Positions 1 through 8,706 of a stretch of DNA of 64,000 nt are shown here, piece after piece. How positions within the stretch are numbered: the first letter of the stretch is position 1; every line of letters starts with the position of its first letter. Source of the DNA: JBEVOS01 sp044226655 (GTDB lineage Bacteria; Pseudomonadota; Alphaproteobacteria; Caulobacterales; Aquidulcibacteraceae); the NCBI GenBank assembly GCA_044226655.1, contig JBGAGO010000001.1:744001-808000 (forward strand). Direction: 5' to 3'. A program made the position numbers and the translations under genes. Below the pieces are notes generated by a model. The model did not search any database and was not told the DNA's origin. It saw nothing but the letters and a program-made list of their open reading frames with translations.

Positions 1-1
1 G

Positions 2-469
2 AAAGCGCCGGCGCTGCTCGCGGCGTTGCGCGCGGCCTATCCGGACTATTCGCCGACCTATCTCCTGAACGCGGCGATCTCTGATGAGTTCATGTTCATC
101 AATTCCGTGCGGCTCGCGGAGCGCAAGGCGGCGCTGCGGCGAAGCGCGCCGGTCTATATGTATCAGCTGGTGTGGGACACGCCCGTCGGCGGCGGCGTGT
201 TTAAATGCCCGCACACGCTCGATATTCCCTTCATGTTCGACAATGTCGACAAGGCCGAGGTGCTCGTCGGGACGGGCGACGCGCCGCGCGCGCTTGCCGA
301 TCAGATGTCGAATGCCTGGATCGCCTTCGCCAAGACGGGAAATCCCAGCCATCCCGGCCTGCCGGCGTGGCCGGCATATAACGCCCGCCAGCGCGCCACG
401 ATGTTCTTCGACGTGACCGCACGCGTGGTGAACGATCCGCTGCGCGACGTGCGCCGCGCGCTCGCCTAA
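2..469 (+). CDS. Type B carboxylesterase, C-terminal fragment
   Basis: This open frame enters from the left edge and ends at 469, so only about 155 C-terminal residues are visible. The segment CPHTLDIPFMF matches the region around the catalytic histidine of type B carboxylesterases (para-nitrobenzyl esterase-like alpha/beta hydrolases). The following ADQMSNAWIAFAKTGNP stretch matches the family's C-terminal helix. The enzyme would hydrolyse carboxylic esters. The Ser and acidic residues of the triad, and any signal peptide, lie outside the window, so substrate and location cannot be judged. Confidence 0.85.
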   Translation, partial: KAPALLAALRAAYPDYSPTYLLNAAISDEFMFINSVRLAERKAALRRSAPVYMYQLVWDTPVGGGVFKCPHTLDIPFMFDNVDKAEVLVGTGDAPRALADQMSNAWIAFAKTGNPSHPGLPAWPAYNARQRATMFFDVTARVVNDPLRDVRRALA

Positions 470-522
470 GGAATGGCGGCCAAGGATTGACGCGCCGCCC
501 GGCTTGCCGGAAGCGGTCGCGC

Positions 523-1977
523 ATGAGTTTTGATCTCGCCATCATCGGCGGCGGCGTGAACGGCGCGGGCATTGCGCGCGACGCAGCCGGGCGCGGCCTT
601 AAGGTCGTGCTGCTGGAGCAGGGCGATCTCGCGGGCGCGACCTCGTCGGCCTCGACCAAGCTCATCCATGGCGGGCTGCGCTATCTGGAATTCTACGATT
701 TCCGCCTCGTGCACGAAGCGCTGCAGGAGCGCGAAGTGCTGGCGCGGATCGCGCCGCACAATGTGCGCGCGCTGCGCTTCGTGCTGCCGCACCATAAGGG
801 CCTGCGCCCGCGCTGGATGCTCTATGCGGGGCTCATCCTCTACGATCTGCTCGGCAACAAAAGCTTCCCGCGCGCCATGCCCGTCGATCTGACGACCGAT
901 CCGGCCGGCGCCGCATTGAAGCCCGGCTATGCCCACGGCTTTTCTTATTCCGATTGTTGGACCGATGATGCGCGCCTCGTCGTGCTCAACGCGCGCGATG
1001 CGGCCGATCGCGGCGCAGATATCCGTGTGCGCACGCGCGTGACCGCGCTCACGCGCGGCGACGTCTGGACAATTGGGCTGGAGAACGGGGAGACGCTCGA
1101 AGCCAAGGCGCTGGTCAACGCCGCGGGCGCGTGGGCGAATGACGTGCTGACGCTTGCGGGCGTTGCGCCCAAGGCCGGCCTGCGCCTGGTGCAGGGCAGC
1201 CACATTGTCGTGCGCAAGGCGTTCGACGCCGACAACGCCTTCATCTTCCAGAACGCCGATGGCCGCGTGATCTTTGCGATCCCGTTCGAGCGCGATTTCA
1301 CGCTGATCGGCACCACGGACCGTGACTATTCAGGCGACAAGGCCGGCGTGCGCGCCAGCGCGGAAGAGATCGCCTATCTCTGCGCCGCCGCGAGCGAATA
1401 TCTCAAGGCGCAGCTCAGGCCTGCGGATGTGGTCTGGACCTATTCGGGCGTGCGCGGCCTTTACGACGATGGCGCCAGCAAAGCGCAAGAGGTGACGCGC
1501 GACTACGTGCTGTCCATGGACGGCGAAGCCGCGCCGGTGCTCACCATCTATGGCGGCAAGATCACGACCTATCGCCGTCTCGCCGAATCCGCGCTCGCCT
1601 CCTTCTCCTCGCACCTCACGATGGATCGTCGCTGGACGGCGGATGCGCCGCTGCCCGGCGGCGATTTTCCGCGCGGCGCATTCGACACGCAGAGCAACGC
1701 GCTTGTCTCAGCATTTCCATTTCTATCCGTTGAGACGGCGACGCGCCTCGTACACGCCTACGGAACGCGCGCCGCGAAAATTTTCGAAGGCGCCAATGAT
1801 CTCGGCGATTGCTTTCTCGCGGATCTGTCGCGCCGCGAGGTCGATCACCTCATCGCCCACGAATGGGCGCGCAGCGCCGAGGATATCCTGTGGCGCCGCA
1901 CCAAGCTCGGCCTGCGCGCAGCGGCGGAAGCGGCGGCGCGGCTAGAGGAATATGTGCAGCGGAAGGCGCCTGCCTGA
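523..1977 (+). CDS. glpD: Glycerol-3-phosphate dehydrogenase, FAD-dependent
   Basis: 484 aa. It oxidises sn-glycerol 3-phosphate to dihydroxyacetone phosphate and passes electrons to the quinone pool at the inner membrane. An N-terminal dinucleotide-binding motif (DLAIIGGGVNGAGIARDAAG) is followed by ASTKLIHGGLRYLE, a hallmark of GlpD. The C-terminal part carries the YGGKITTYRRLAE segment of the family. I chose the ATG at 523 because it places the FAD motif right at the N terminus; an upstream TTG at 487 would add 12 residues unlike the family. It converges on glpK, so both steps of glycerol use sit together but are transcribed separately. Confidence 0.95.
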   Translation: MSFDLAIIGGGVNGAGIARDAAGRGLKVVLLEQGDLAGATSSASTKLIHGGLRYLEFYDFRLVHEALQEREVLARIAPHNVRALRFVLPHHKGLRPRWMLYAGLILYDLLGNKSFPRAMPVDLTTDPAGAALKPGYAHGFSYSDCWTDDARLVVLNARDAADRGADIRVRTRVTALTRGDVWTIGLENGETLEAKALVNAAGAWANDVLTLAGVAPKAGLRLVQGSHIVVRKAFDADNAFIFQNADGRVIFAIPFERDFTLIGTTDRDYSGDKAGVRASAEEIAYLCAAASEYLKAQLRPADVVWTYSGVRGLYDDGASKAQEVTRDYVLSMDGEAAPVLTIYGGKITTYRRLAESALASFSSHLTMDRRWTADAPLPGGDFPRGAFDTQSNALVSAFPFLSVETATRLVHAYGTRAAKIFEGANDLGDCFLADLSRREVDHLIAHEWARSAEDILWRRTKLGLRAAAEAAARLEEYVQRKAPA

Positions 1978-1981
1978 AACG

Positions 1982-2118
1982 CCCTCCCTCCCCTTGATGG
2001 GGAGGGTGGCCCGAAGGGCCGGGTGGGGTGGAAGCGCGACATTGCAGAGTGAAGCGCCGCCACCCCCTCAGTCCCCCCGGCCGGGGGGACAGCTCCCCCA
2101 TCGAGGGGGAGCAGGGCG
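1982..2118. repeat. Four-hairpin intergenic repeat, copy A
   Basis: GC-rich, non-coding element between the convergent glpD and glpK genes. It contains four successive hairpins: 1986-2006 (stem CCCTCCCC), 2008-2020 (stem GGCCC, loop GAA), 2072-2089 (stem TCCCCCCGG) and 2092-2112 (stem GCTCCCCC). A diverged copy with the same order of hairpins lies at 59930-60060. It may also help end transcription of the two flanking genes. See findings. Confidence 0.8.
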
Positions 2119-2152
2119 CGTGAGCTTGAGCGGTCGCCCTGCGTTCAAAGAA

Positions 2153-3637
2153 TCACTCCGCCCAATCCATCGTCCGCTGCACGGCTTTCTTCCATTTCGC
2201 GTAGCTCGCGGCGCGCGCATCGGCGCTCATGTGCGGCGTCCAGCGTGCGCTGGCTCTCCAATTGGCGCGCAGACTTTCCACGTCTTTCCACACGCCCGCC
2301 GCGAGGCCCGCGGCATAAGCGGCGCCGAGACACGTCGTCTCCGCGATCACAGGGCGCACGACCTCCGTGCTCAGCACGTCGGCCTGGAATTGCATGAGCA
2401 AATTGTTCGCCGTCATGCCGCCATCGACCTTGAGCGTGGAGAGCGCGACACCGGAATCGGCCTGCATGGCGTCGACGATTTCGCGCGTCTGCCACGCCGT
2501 CGCTTCGAGCGCGGCGCGCGCGATATGCGCTTTCGTCACGTACGCTGTGAGCCCCGCGATCACGCCGCGCGCGTCGCTCCTCCAATAGGGCGCGAACAGG
2601 CCCGAGAACGCTGGGACGAAATAGCAGCCGCCATTGTCTTCGACGCTGGCGGCGAGTGATTCGATCTCCGCCGCGCTCTCGATGAGGCCGAGATTGTCGC
2701 GCAGCCATTGCACCAGCGAGCCCGTCACCGCGATTGAGCCTTCCAGCGCATAGGCCGGCGGCGCAGCGCCGATCTTGTAGCCGAGCGTGGTCAAAAGCCC
2801 GTTCTGCGACGGCACGGCTGTCGCGCCCGTATTCACGAGCAGGAAATTGCCGGTGCCATAGGTGCATTTGCCTTCGCCCGGCGCAAAGCAGGTCTGGCCG
2901 AACAGCGCGGCCTGCTGATCGCCGAGCGCGGCGGCGACCAGCAGGCCTGCGAACGGCGCCTGCGCTTCGCCGTAAATTTCGGAGGATGATTTGATCGCCG
3001 GCAGCAGCGCGCGCGGTATCTCCATCGCGCGCAGCACCTCATCGTCCCAATCGAGCGTGGCGAGATTCATCAGCATAGTGCGGCTGGCGTTCGTGACGTC
3101 CGTGACGTGCCGGCCGGTCAGCTTCCAGATGAGCCACGTATCCATGGTGCCGAACAGCAGCTCGCCGCTGGCCGCTTCGGCGCGCGCGCCTGGAACATGG
3201 TCGAGCATCCAGCGCAGTTTTGGGCCGGAGAAATAGGTGGCGAGCGGCAGGCCGCAGCGCGCGCGGAAGCGGTCCTGGCCCTCGGCGCCGCCGAGCTCTT
3301 TCACCAGCGCGTCCGTGCGCGTGTCTTGCCAAACGATGGCGTTATGCACCGGCTTGCCGTCGCGCTTGCGCCACAGCACGCTGGTCTCGCGCTGATTGGT
3401 GATGCCGATGGCGGCGAGATCGTGATGCGTGATGTTGAGCCGCGTCAGCGCCGCATGCACGCAATCCTTGACGTTGGTCCAAATCTCTTCGGCGTCGTGC
3501 TCCACCCAGCCGGGCTTCGGGAAGATCTGGCGATGCTCCTTCTGCGCGACGGAGACGATGGCGCCCGCCTCGTCGAACACGATGCAGCGGGACGAGGTCG
3601 TGCCCTGGTCGATGGCGGCGATATAGGTCTTGGCCAT
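2153..3637 (-). CDS. glpK: Glycerol kinase
   Basis: 494 aa, the normal length for GlpK. It phosphorylates glycerol with ATP to give glycerol 3-phosphate, the substrate of GlpD. The first sugar-kinase phosphate motif AAIDQGTTSSRCIVFD is near the N terminus, GTMDTWLIWKLTG is mid-domain, and the adenosine-side motif VDGGMTANNLLMQFQAD is in the C-terminal FGGY domain. It is the last gene of a tight minus-strand run (MmcQ/YjbR gene, Nudix gene, glpK), with 3 bp between the Nudix stop and the glpK start. No glycerol facilitator gene is nearby. Confidence 0.97.
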   Translation of the reverse strand: MAKTYIAAIDQGTTSSRCIVFDEAGAIVSVAQKEHRQIFPKPGWVEHDAEEIWTNVKDCVHAALTRLNITHHDLAAIGITNQRETSVLWRKRDGKPVHNAIVWQDTRTDALVKELGGAEGQDRFRARCGLPLATYFSGPKLRWMLDHVPGARAEAASGELLFGTMDTWLIWKLTGRHVTDVTNASRTMLMNLATLDWDDEVLRAMEIPRALLPAIKSSSEIYGEAQAPFAGLLVAAALGDQQAALFGQTCFAPGEGKCTYGTGNFLLVNTGATAVPSQNGLLTTLGYKIGAAPPAYALEGSIAVTGSLVQWLRDNLGLIESAAEIESLAASVEDNGGCYFVPAFSGLFAPYWRSDARGVIAGLTAYVTKAHIARAALEATAWQTREIVDAMQADSGVALSTLKVDGGMTANNLLMQFQADVLSTEVVRPVIAETTCLGAAYAAGLAAGVWKDVESLRANWRASARWTPHMSADARAASYAKWKKAVQRTMDWAE

Positions 3638-3640
3638 GGC

Positions 3641-4129
3641 TCACCCATTGCGCCGAAGGCGGATCGGCTCTGCTGGATAATCGCCGTCGAGGATCGGGCC
3701 AAGCAGGTCGGCCAATTCGCCTGGGTAATGGCGCTCCGTAAGCGCCTGCGCCTCGGCCAAAGTGAACCAGCGCATATCGAGCACCATGTCGCGCTCAAGC
3801 TCGGTCCAGCCGGCGCGGCTCAGGCGCGCGTGCGGCGCATGCGCGACGATGAAGCTCTCTTTGAAAAGCAGCGGCTCGGCCAGCGGCAGCACGAAATCGC
3901 CATGCCAGACGATCGGCCCCAGCACCGCCCCCTCAATGCCGGATTCTTCGACGATCTCGCGCGCGGCGCAGGCTTCCAGCGTTTCGCCCGGCTCGACGCC
4001 GCCGCCGATCGTGGCCCAGAAGGGCGGAGCGCTGGCGTCGGCGAAATCGCGCGCCTTCATCATGAGGATGCGCTTGTCCGGATCGATCAGCAGGACACGC
4101 GCGGTGATGCGAAGGCGGGGCGCGGTCAT
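3641..4129 (-). CDS. Nudix hydrolase
   Basis: 162 aa. A complete Nudix box is visible: GGVEPGETLEACAAREIVEE followed by SGI, giving the G-x5-E-x7-R-E-x2-E-E pattern that binds the divalent metal. The enzyme would cleave a nucleoside diphosphate linked to another moiety; the substrate cannot be told from sequence. The start abuts the stop of the upstream MmcQ/YjbR gene and the stop is 3 bp before glpK, so the three are probably one transcript. No functional link with glycerol is evident. Confidence 0.9.
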   Translation of the reverse strand: MTAPRLRITARVLLIDPDKRILMMKARDFADASAPPFWATIGGGVEPGETLEACAAREIVEESGIEGAVLGPIVWHGDFVLPLAEPLLFKESFIVAHAPHARLSRAGWTELERDMVLDMRWFTLAEAQALTERHYPGELADLLGPILDGDYPAEPIRLRRNG

Positions 4130-4519
4130 CTAGGCGGAGAGGGCTGCGAGCGAGGCCTTCTGCTTCTTCGTCAGCCCCGCGCACACCAGATCGTAGGAAT
4201 GCGCGGCCAGGCGCTTGATCTCCTTGGCGGGGACGTCGGCGTCGAGGTCTATGCTGATCCAGAACCGCCGGTCGAGATGCGAGCGATGGCCGATGCCGGC
4301 ATATTTCTCCCGCAGCGCCTCGGCGAGCGCGGGATCGCATTTGAGGATGACGTTCTCCGCGCCGCGCACGGCGAGGATCGCGAACATCTTGCCCATGACT
4401 TTATAAATGAGCACGAGCGGAACCGGCGAGCGTCCGCTGCCCATCGGCGCGCCTTCCGCGCCCGGCATGGCGTCGAGATGGGCGGCGAGCGCCGCTGTCT
4501 TCTTGCCGAGAGCGAGCAT
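4130..4519 (-). CDS. MmcQ/YjbR family protein
   Basis: 129 aa from the ATG at 4519; the open frame continues upstream for 33 codons that do not resemble the family. The YjbR-like fold is suggested by VMGKMFAILAVRG near the middle and HLDRRFWISIDLD followed by the C-terminal YDLVCAGLTKKQK. Family members are small proteins of double-wing fold; DNA binding has been proposed but the role is not settled. First gene of the run leading to glpK. Confidence 0.8.
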   Translation of the reverse strand: MLALGKKTAALAAHLDAMPGAEGAPMGSGRSPVPLVLIYKVMGKMFAILAVRGAENVILKCDPALAEALREKYAGIGHRSHLDRRFWISIDLDADVPAKEIKRLAAHSYDLVCAGLTKKQKASLAALSA

Positions 4520-4574
4520 GGGCGTCTCCACGCAATATGAGCCGCGACCGCGCGCCGCGCAGTCGCGCCGGGGC

Positions 4575-4623
4575 TTGACCGGCTCGGGCGCGGCCCTGCA
4601 CGATAGGCTCCATACCAAGAATT
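4575..4623 (+). promoter_or_regulatory. Promoter with motif shared with the SDR gene at 53.5 kb
   Basis: TTGACC at 4575-4580 resembles a -35 box. It is followed 29 bp later by CCATACCAAGAATT (4610-4623), about 50 bp before the acyl-CoA dehydrogenase start. The same 14 bases, also preceded by TTGAC, stand upstream of the SDR gene at 53497. An operator for a fatty-acid-responsive regulator is one explanation. No clear -10 box is visible. Confidence 0.4.
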
Positions 4624-4674
4624 TGAAAATCGGGAATTTGAGAAAGGGGCGCGCGACGCTCCAGGGAGGCCCTC

Positions 4675-6015
4675 ATGGCGTGGGATTTCGAGACCGACCC
4701 CGACTACGAAAAGCTGATGGATTGGGTCGAGGAATTCGTCGAGAGCGAGGTCGAGCCGCTCAGCCACATCAACCTCTTCGCCGGTGGACGCGAGCTTTAC
4801 AAGAAGACGATCCGGCCGCTGCAGGAAAAGGTCAAAGAGAAGAAGCTCTGGGCCTGCCATTTGGGGCCGGACCTCGGCGGGCAAGGCTATGGCCAGGTGA
4901 AGCTCGCGCTCTTGAATGAGCGCCTTGGCCGCGTTGCGCTCGCGCCCGTCGTGTTCGGCTGCCAGGCGCCGGACACCGGCAACGCCGAGATCATCGCGCA
5001 TTACGGCACCAAAGAGCAGAAGGATAAGTACCTTTGGCCGCTGCTCAACAACGACATCACCTCGGCCTATTCGATGAGCGAGCCGACCGGCGGCTCCGAT
5101 CCGCTCTTCTTCAAGACGCGCGCCGAACTCAAAGGCGACGAATGGGTCATCAACGGCGAGAAATGGTTTTCCACCGGTGCGCAGAACGCCTCCGTGCTCG
5201 TCGTCTACGCCATCACCGATCCGGACGAGAAGGATCCGTATAAGCGCGCCTCTATGTTCCTGGTGCCGAAGGATACGCCCGGCGTGAATATCCTACGCAA
5301 TCTCGGCGTCGGCCAATCCATGTTCGGCAATGAAGGCTATGTGCAGTACGACAATGTGCGCGTGCCGTACGATGCGCTGCTGGGCGAACGCGGCGCCGCT
5401 TTTGCGGTCGGGCAGACGCGGCTCTCGGGCGGGCGCGTACACCATGCCATGCGCACGGTCGGGCAATGCCAGAAGGCGCTCGACATGATGTGCCAGCGCG
5501 CCGTCTCGCGCACCACGCGCGAAGGCCGGCTGATGGATTATCAAATGGTGCAGGAGCAGATCGCGGATTGCTACATCCAGCTCCACCAATTCCGCCTGAT
5601 GGTGATGCACACGGCCTGGAAGATCGACAAATACAAGGACTACACGAAGGTCCGTAAAGACATCGCGGCCGTGAAAGTCGCGATGCCCAAGGTCTATCAT
5701 GACATCGCCTCCAAGGCGATGCATCTGCACGGCGCGCTCGGCGTCTCCAACGAAATGCCGTTCGCCAATATGGTGATGGGCTCGTTCGTCATGGGCATCG
5801 CAGACGGCCCGACGGAGGTGCACAAGATCACCGTCGCCAAGCAAGTGCTCAAAGATTATCAGCCCGACAACGATCTCTTCCCTGCTTATCACCTGCCGAA
5901 AGTGCAGGAGCGGGCGCGGGAGAAATATGCGGACCTGTTGCCCGAGATCGAAGCCGGCATGGCCGCGCGGATCGCGGAGCGCCGCCGTTCGCGCGGGAAA
6001 GAGAAGACGGAATAG
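4675..6015 (+). CDS. Acyl-CoA dehydrogenase
   Basis: 446 aa. It is expected to introduce the trans-2 double bond in acyl-CoA with FAD, the first step of beta-oxidation. YSMSEPTGGSDP is the FAD/substrate loop of the middle domain. Near the C terminus, IADGPTEVHK carries Asp about where medium-chain enzymes have their catalytic Glu, a pattern I associate with ACAD10/11-type members. Start at the ATG preceded by AGGGAGG. The acyl-CoA ligase gene follows 59 bp downstream, and a hydratase/dehydrogenase fusion lies further on, supporting a role in lipid degradation. Chain-length preference is unknown. Confidence 0.93.
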   Translation: MAWDFETDPDYEKLMDWVEEFVESEVEPLSHINLFAGGRELYKKTIRPLQEKVKEKKLWACHLGPDLGGQGYGQVKLALLNERLGRVALAPVVFGCQAPDTGNAEIIAHYGTKEQKDKYLWPLLNNDITSAYSMSEPTGGSDPLFFKTRAELKGDEWVINGEKWFSTGAQNASVLVVYAITDPDEKDPYKRASMFLVPKDTPGVNILRNLGVGQSMFGNEGYVQYDNVRVPYDALLGERGAAFAVGQTRLSGGRVHHAMRTVGQCQKALDMMCQRAVSRTTREGRLMDYQMVQEQIADCYIQLHQFRLMVMHTAWKIDKYKDYTKVRKDIAAVKVAMPKVYHDIASKAMHLHGALGVSNEMPFANMVMGSFVMGIADGPTEVHKITVAKQVLKDYQPDNDLFPAYHLPKVQERAREKYADLLPEIEAGMAARIAERRRSRGKEKTE

Positions 6016-6074
6016 CGCAGCGGCGCTCCTCAGCCGCTGCGCAGGGGAGCATTCATGTCGAGAGGAAGGATAGA

Positions 6075-7802
6075 ATGAGCGAGACCGCGTTGAAGCCGAT
6101 GAGCATTGCCGAGATCAACGCCAAGCTCACCGCGCCCGGCGAACGCTTTGAGATCGAAGAGGTCACGATCCGCGGCGCCAGGATCAAGACGTGGAAGAAC
6201 GCGCCGCGCACCATGCGCGACGTGTGCCTGACGGGCATCAAAACGTTCGGCCCGCGCGAATTCCTGGTGCTGGAGGGCGACCGCGTCACCTATGATGCGT
6301 TCGGCCGCGCGGTCTCCGTGCTCGCCAAGCGGCTCGCCGCGGATGGCGTGGGCAAAGGCGACCGCGTCGCCGTCGTGATGCGCAATCTTCCGGAATGGCC
6401 GGTGGCGTTTTTCGCTGCGCTCACGCTTGGCGCCATCGCCACGCCGCTCAACGCGTGGTGGACGGGGCCGGAGCTCGAATACGGCGTGGCGGACAGCCAA
6501 TCCAAAGTGCTGCTCATCGATGGCGAACGCTATGGCCGCCTCGAAGAGCATTTGCATAATTGCCCGAGCCTCAAGCGCATCTACGTCACGCGCGCCACGG
6601 AAGAGATCGGCCATCCGCTGGTGCAGACGCTCGAAAGCGTGCTCGGCGCGCCGAACGATTGGAAGACTCTACCGGACGCGAGCTTCGCCGACGTCGATAT
6701 CGCGCCGGACGATCCGGCGACGATTTTCTACACCTCCGGCACCACCGGAAAGCCGAAGGGCGCGCTCGGCACGCATCGCAACATCACGACCAATCTCATC
6801 GGCGCGGCGTTCTCCGGCATCCGCGGCTTCCTGCGCCGCGGCGTCGCCCCGCCCGCGCCCGATCCGAATTTGCAGCGCGTCGCGCTGCTCGTCGTGCCGC
6901 TCTTCCACGTCACCGGCTGCCATTCGACGCTGTGCGGCAACATTTTCACCGGCGGCAAGATCGTGCTGATGCGCAAATGGGACGCCGAGGAGGGCATGCG
7001 CCTCATCGAGCGCGAGAAAGTCAATTCGACCGGCGGCGTGCCGACGATCGCCTGGCAGATCATCGAGCATCCCAACCGCGCCAAATATGATCTCTCTTCG
7101 CTCGAAGTGATCGGCTATGGCGGTGCGCCCTCCGCGCCCGAGCTGGTGCGCAAGATCGGCGAGACCTTCAAAGGCGCGCAGCCCGGCAATGCCTGGGGCA
7201 TGACGGAAACCTCGGCGGCGTTCTGCGGCATCGGCGGCGAGGATTATCTGCGCAAGCCGGATTCGTGCGGCGTGTGCGCGCCGACCGGCGAAATGAAAAT
7301 CGTCGGCCCGAAGGGCGAAACGCTGGGGCCAAACCAAGTTGGCGAACTCTGGGCCAAAGGCCCGCAAGTCGTCGCCGGCTATTGGAACAAGCCAGACGCC
7401 ACGCGCGAAACGTTCGTGGATGGCTGGGTGAAGACCGGCGACCTCGCCAAGCTCGATGACGAAGATTATTGCTACATCATCGACCGCGCCAAGGACATGC
7501 TGATCCGCGGCGGCGAGAACATCTACTGCGTCGAGGTCGAGAACGCGCTCTACGAGCATCCCGCGGTGATGGATGCGGCGATCGTCGCGGTGCCCCATCG
7601 CACCTTGGGCGAAGAACCCGGCGCCGTCGTGCATCTGAAGCCCGGCGCGCATGCGACGGAAGAAGAACTGCGGGCCTGGGTCGCCGAGCGGCTCGCCGCC
7701 TTCAAAGTGCCGGTCAAAGTGGTGTTCTGGCCCGAAATGCTGCCGCGCAACCAGAACCAGAAGATTCTGAAGACCGAGCTCAAGAAAGTGTTCGCGAGCT
7801 AA
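6075..7802 (+). CDS. Fatty-acyl-CoA ligase (AMP-forming)
   Basis: 575 aa, an ANL superfamily enzyme that activates a carboxylic acid with ATP and loads it on CoA. The phosphate-binding loop IFYTSGTTGKPKGALGTHRN is at about residues 217-236. The adenylate motif YGGAPSAPELV, the hinge region GWVKTGDLAKLDDEDYCYI, the segment RAKDMLIRGGENIYCVEVEN and a C-terminal NQNQKILKTEL with the catalytic lysine are all present. An in-line position after the acyl-CoA dehydrogenase suggests one operon feeding beta-oxidation. The acid used is not determined by sequence. Confidence 0.92.
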   Translation: MSETALKPMSIAEINAKLTAPGERFEIEEVTIRGARIKTWKNAPRTMRDVCLTGIKTFGPREFLVLEGDRVTYDAFGRAVSVLAKRLAADGVGKGDRVAVVMRNLPEWPVAFFAALTLGAIATPLNAWWTGPELEYGVADSQSKVLLIDGERYGRLEEHLHNCPSLKRIYVTRATEEIGHPLVQTLESVLGAPNDWKTLPDASFADVDIAPDDPATIFYTSGTTGKPKGALGTHRNITTNLIGAAFSGIRGFLRRGVAPPAPDPNLQRVALLVVPLFHVTGCHSTLCGNIFTGGKIVLMRKWDAEEGMRLIEREKVNSTGGVPTIAWQIIEHPNRAKYDLSSLEVIGYGGAPSAPELVRKIGETFKGAQPGNAWGMTETSAAFCGIGGEDYLRKPDSCGVCAPTGEMKIVGPKGETLGPNQVGELWAKGPQVVAGYWNKPDATRETFVDGWVKTGDLAKLDDEDYCYIIDRAKDMLIRGGENIYCVEVENALYEHPAVMDAAIVAVPHRTLGEEPGAVVHLKPGAHATEEELRAWVAERLAAFKVPVKVVFWPEMLPRNQNQKILKTELKKVFAS

Positions 7803-7873
7803 GCGTACGCGGTTTGAGCCGCGTCAACTCGCAGCGTGACGATCCATGCGCCAATGCGGCGCGTGAGGTCGCC

Positions 7874-8704
7874 ATGATCAAAGACATTGTGCTGTTCGCG
7901 GTTTCGCTCGACGTGGATCGCCCCACCATCGACATGGCCGAGGCCATTGCAGGTGCGACGCGGGGCGCCGTGCGGTGCGTCGGCGTCAACGCGCTGCAGG
8001 AAGAATTTCTCGGCTATTCCGCGGCGGCGCGCTCCGGACAAATGGCCGAGATCATCGCGCAAGCGCGAAGCGATCAGGCGCAGCGACTGGGCGAGGTCGA
8101 GGCCGTCCTGAAGGACCGCGCGCGGCCGATCCCGATGCGCAAGCTCGATATCTATTTCTATGCGCTTGAATCCGTCGTCGCCGAAGAAGCGCGGCGGAGC
8201 GATCTCGTCGTCATGCAGGCCCCGCCGCATGCGAATCACACGATCCATGCGCGCATATTGGAATCGGCGCTGCTCGCCGGCGGCGCGCCGGTGCTTGTGA
8301 CGCCATCGCATTGGCGCCCCGGTCCGGTCGGCAAGCGTGTGCTGATCGCCTGGGATCAAAGCCGCGAGGCCGCGCGCGCGGCCCATGACGCGCTCGATCT
8401 TGTCGCGCCGGACGCCGAAATCATTGTGGCGAGCATCGCGGACGGCGCCGATGAGGATGCCGCGCTCTCGGCGCGCGCCTTTGCGTCGCATTTGGCGCGG
8501 GGAGCTCTGCGGGTTGAGGGGGCGGTCTACGCCAACACGGAAGGCGGCGTGCCGGCGACGCTTGCGCATGTCGCGCGGGAGACGGGCGCCGATCTGCTCG
8601 TCATGGGCGGCTATCGGCATGCGCGACTGCAGCAGAATCTGTTCGGCGGCGTCACGCGCTCGCTGCTGCACGATGCGCCCTTGCCGATCCTGCTCGCGCA
8701 TTAA
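7874..8704 (+). CDS. Universal stress protein, two-domain
   Basis: 276 aa from the ATG at 7874; the open frame extends upstream into sequence that overlaps the ligase gene in another frame and is not credible. It looks like two UspA-type domains: an N-terminal one that lacks the nucleotide motif, and a C-terminal one with HVARETGADLLVMGGYRHAR and a short glycine-rich ending (FGGVTRSLLHDAPLPILL) typical of ATP-binding Usp proteins. Likely cytoplasmic and stress-related; the substrate or partner is unknown. It follows the ligase by 71 bp in the same direction. Confidence 0.85.
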   Translation: MIKDIVLFAVSLDVDRPTIDMAEAIAGATRGAVRCVGVNALQEEFLGYSAAARSGQMAEIIAQARSDQAQRLGEVEAVLKDRARPIPMRKLDIYFYALESVVAEEARRSDLVVMQAPPHANHTIHARILESALLAGGAPVLVTPSHWRPGPVGKRVLIAWDQSREAARAAHDALDLVAPDAEIIVASIADGADEDAALSARAFASHLARGALRVEGAVYANTEGGVPATLAHVARETGADLLVMGGYRHARLQQNLFGGVTRSLLHDAPLPILLAH

Positions 8705-8706
8705 GC

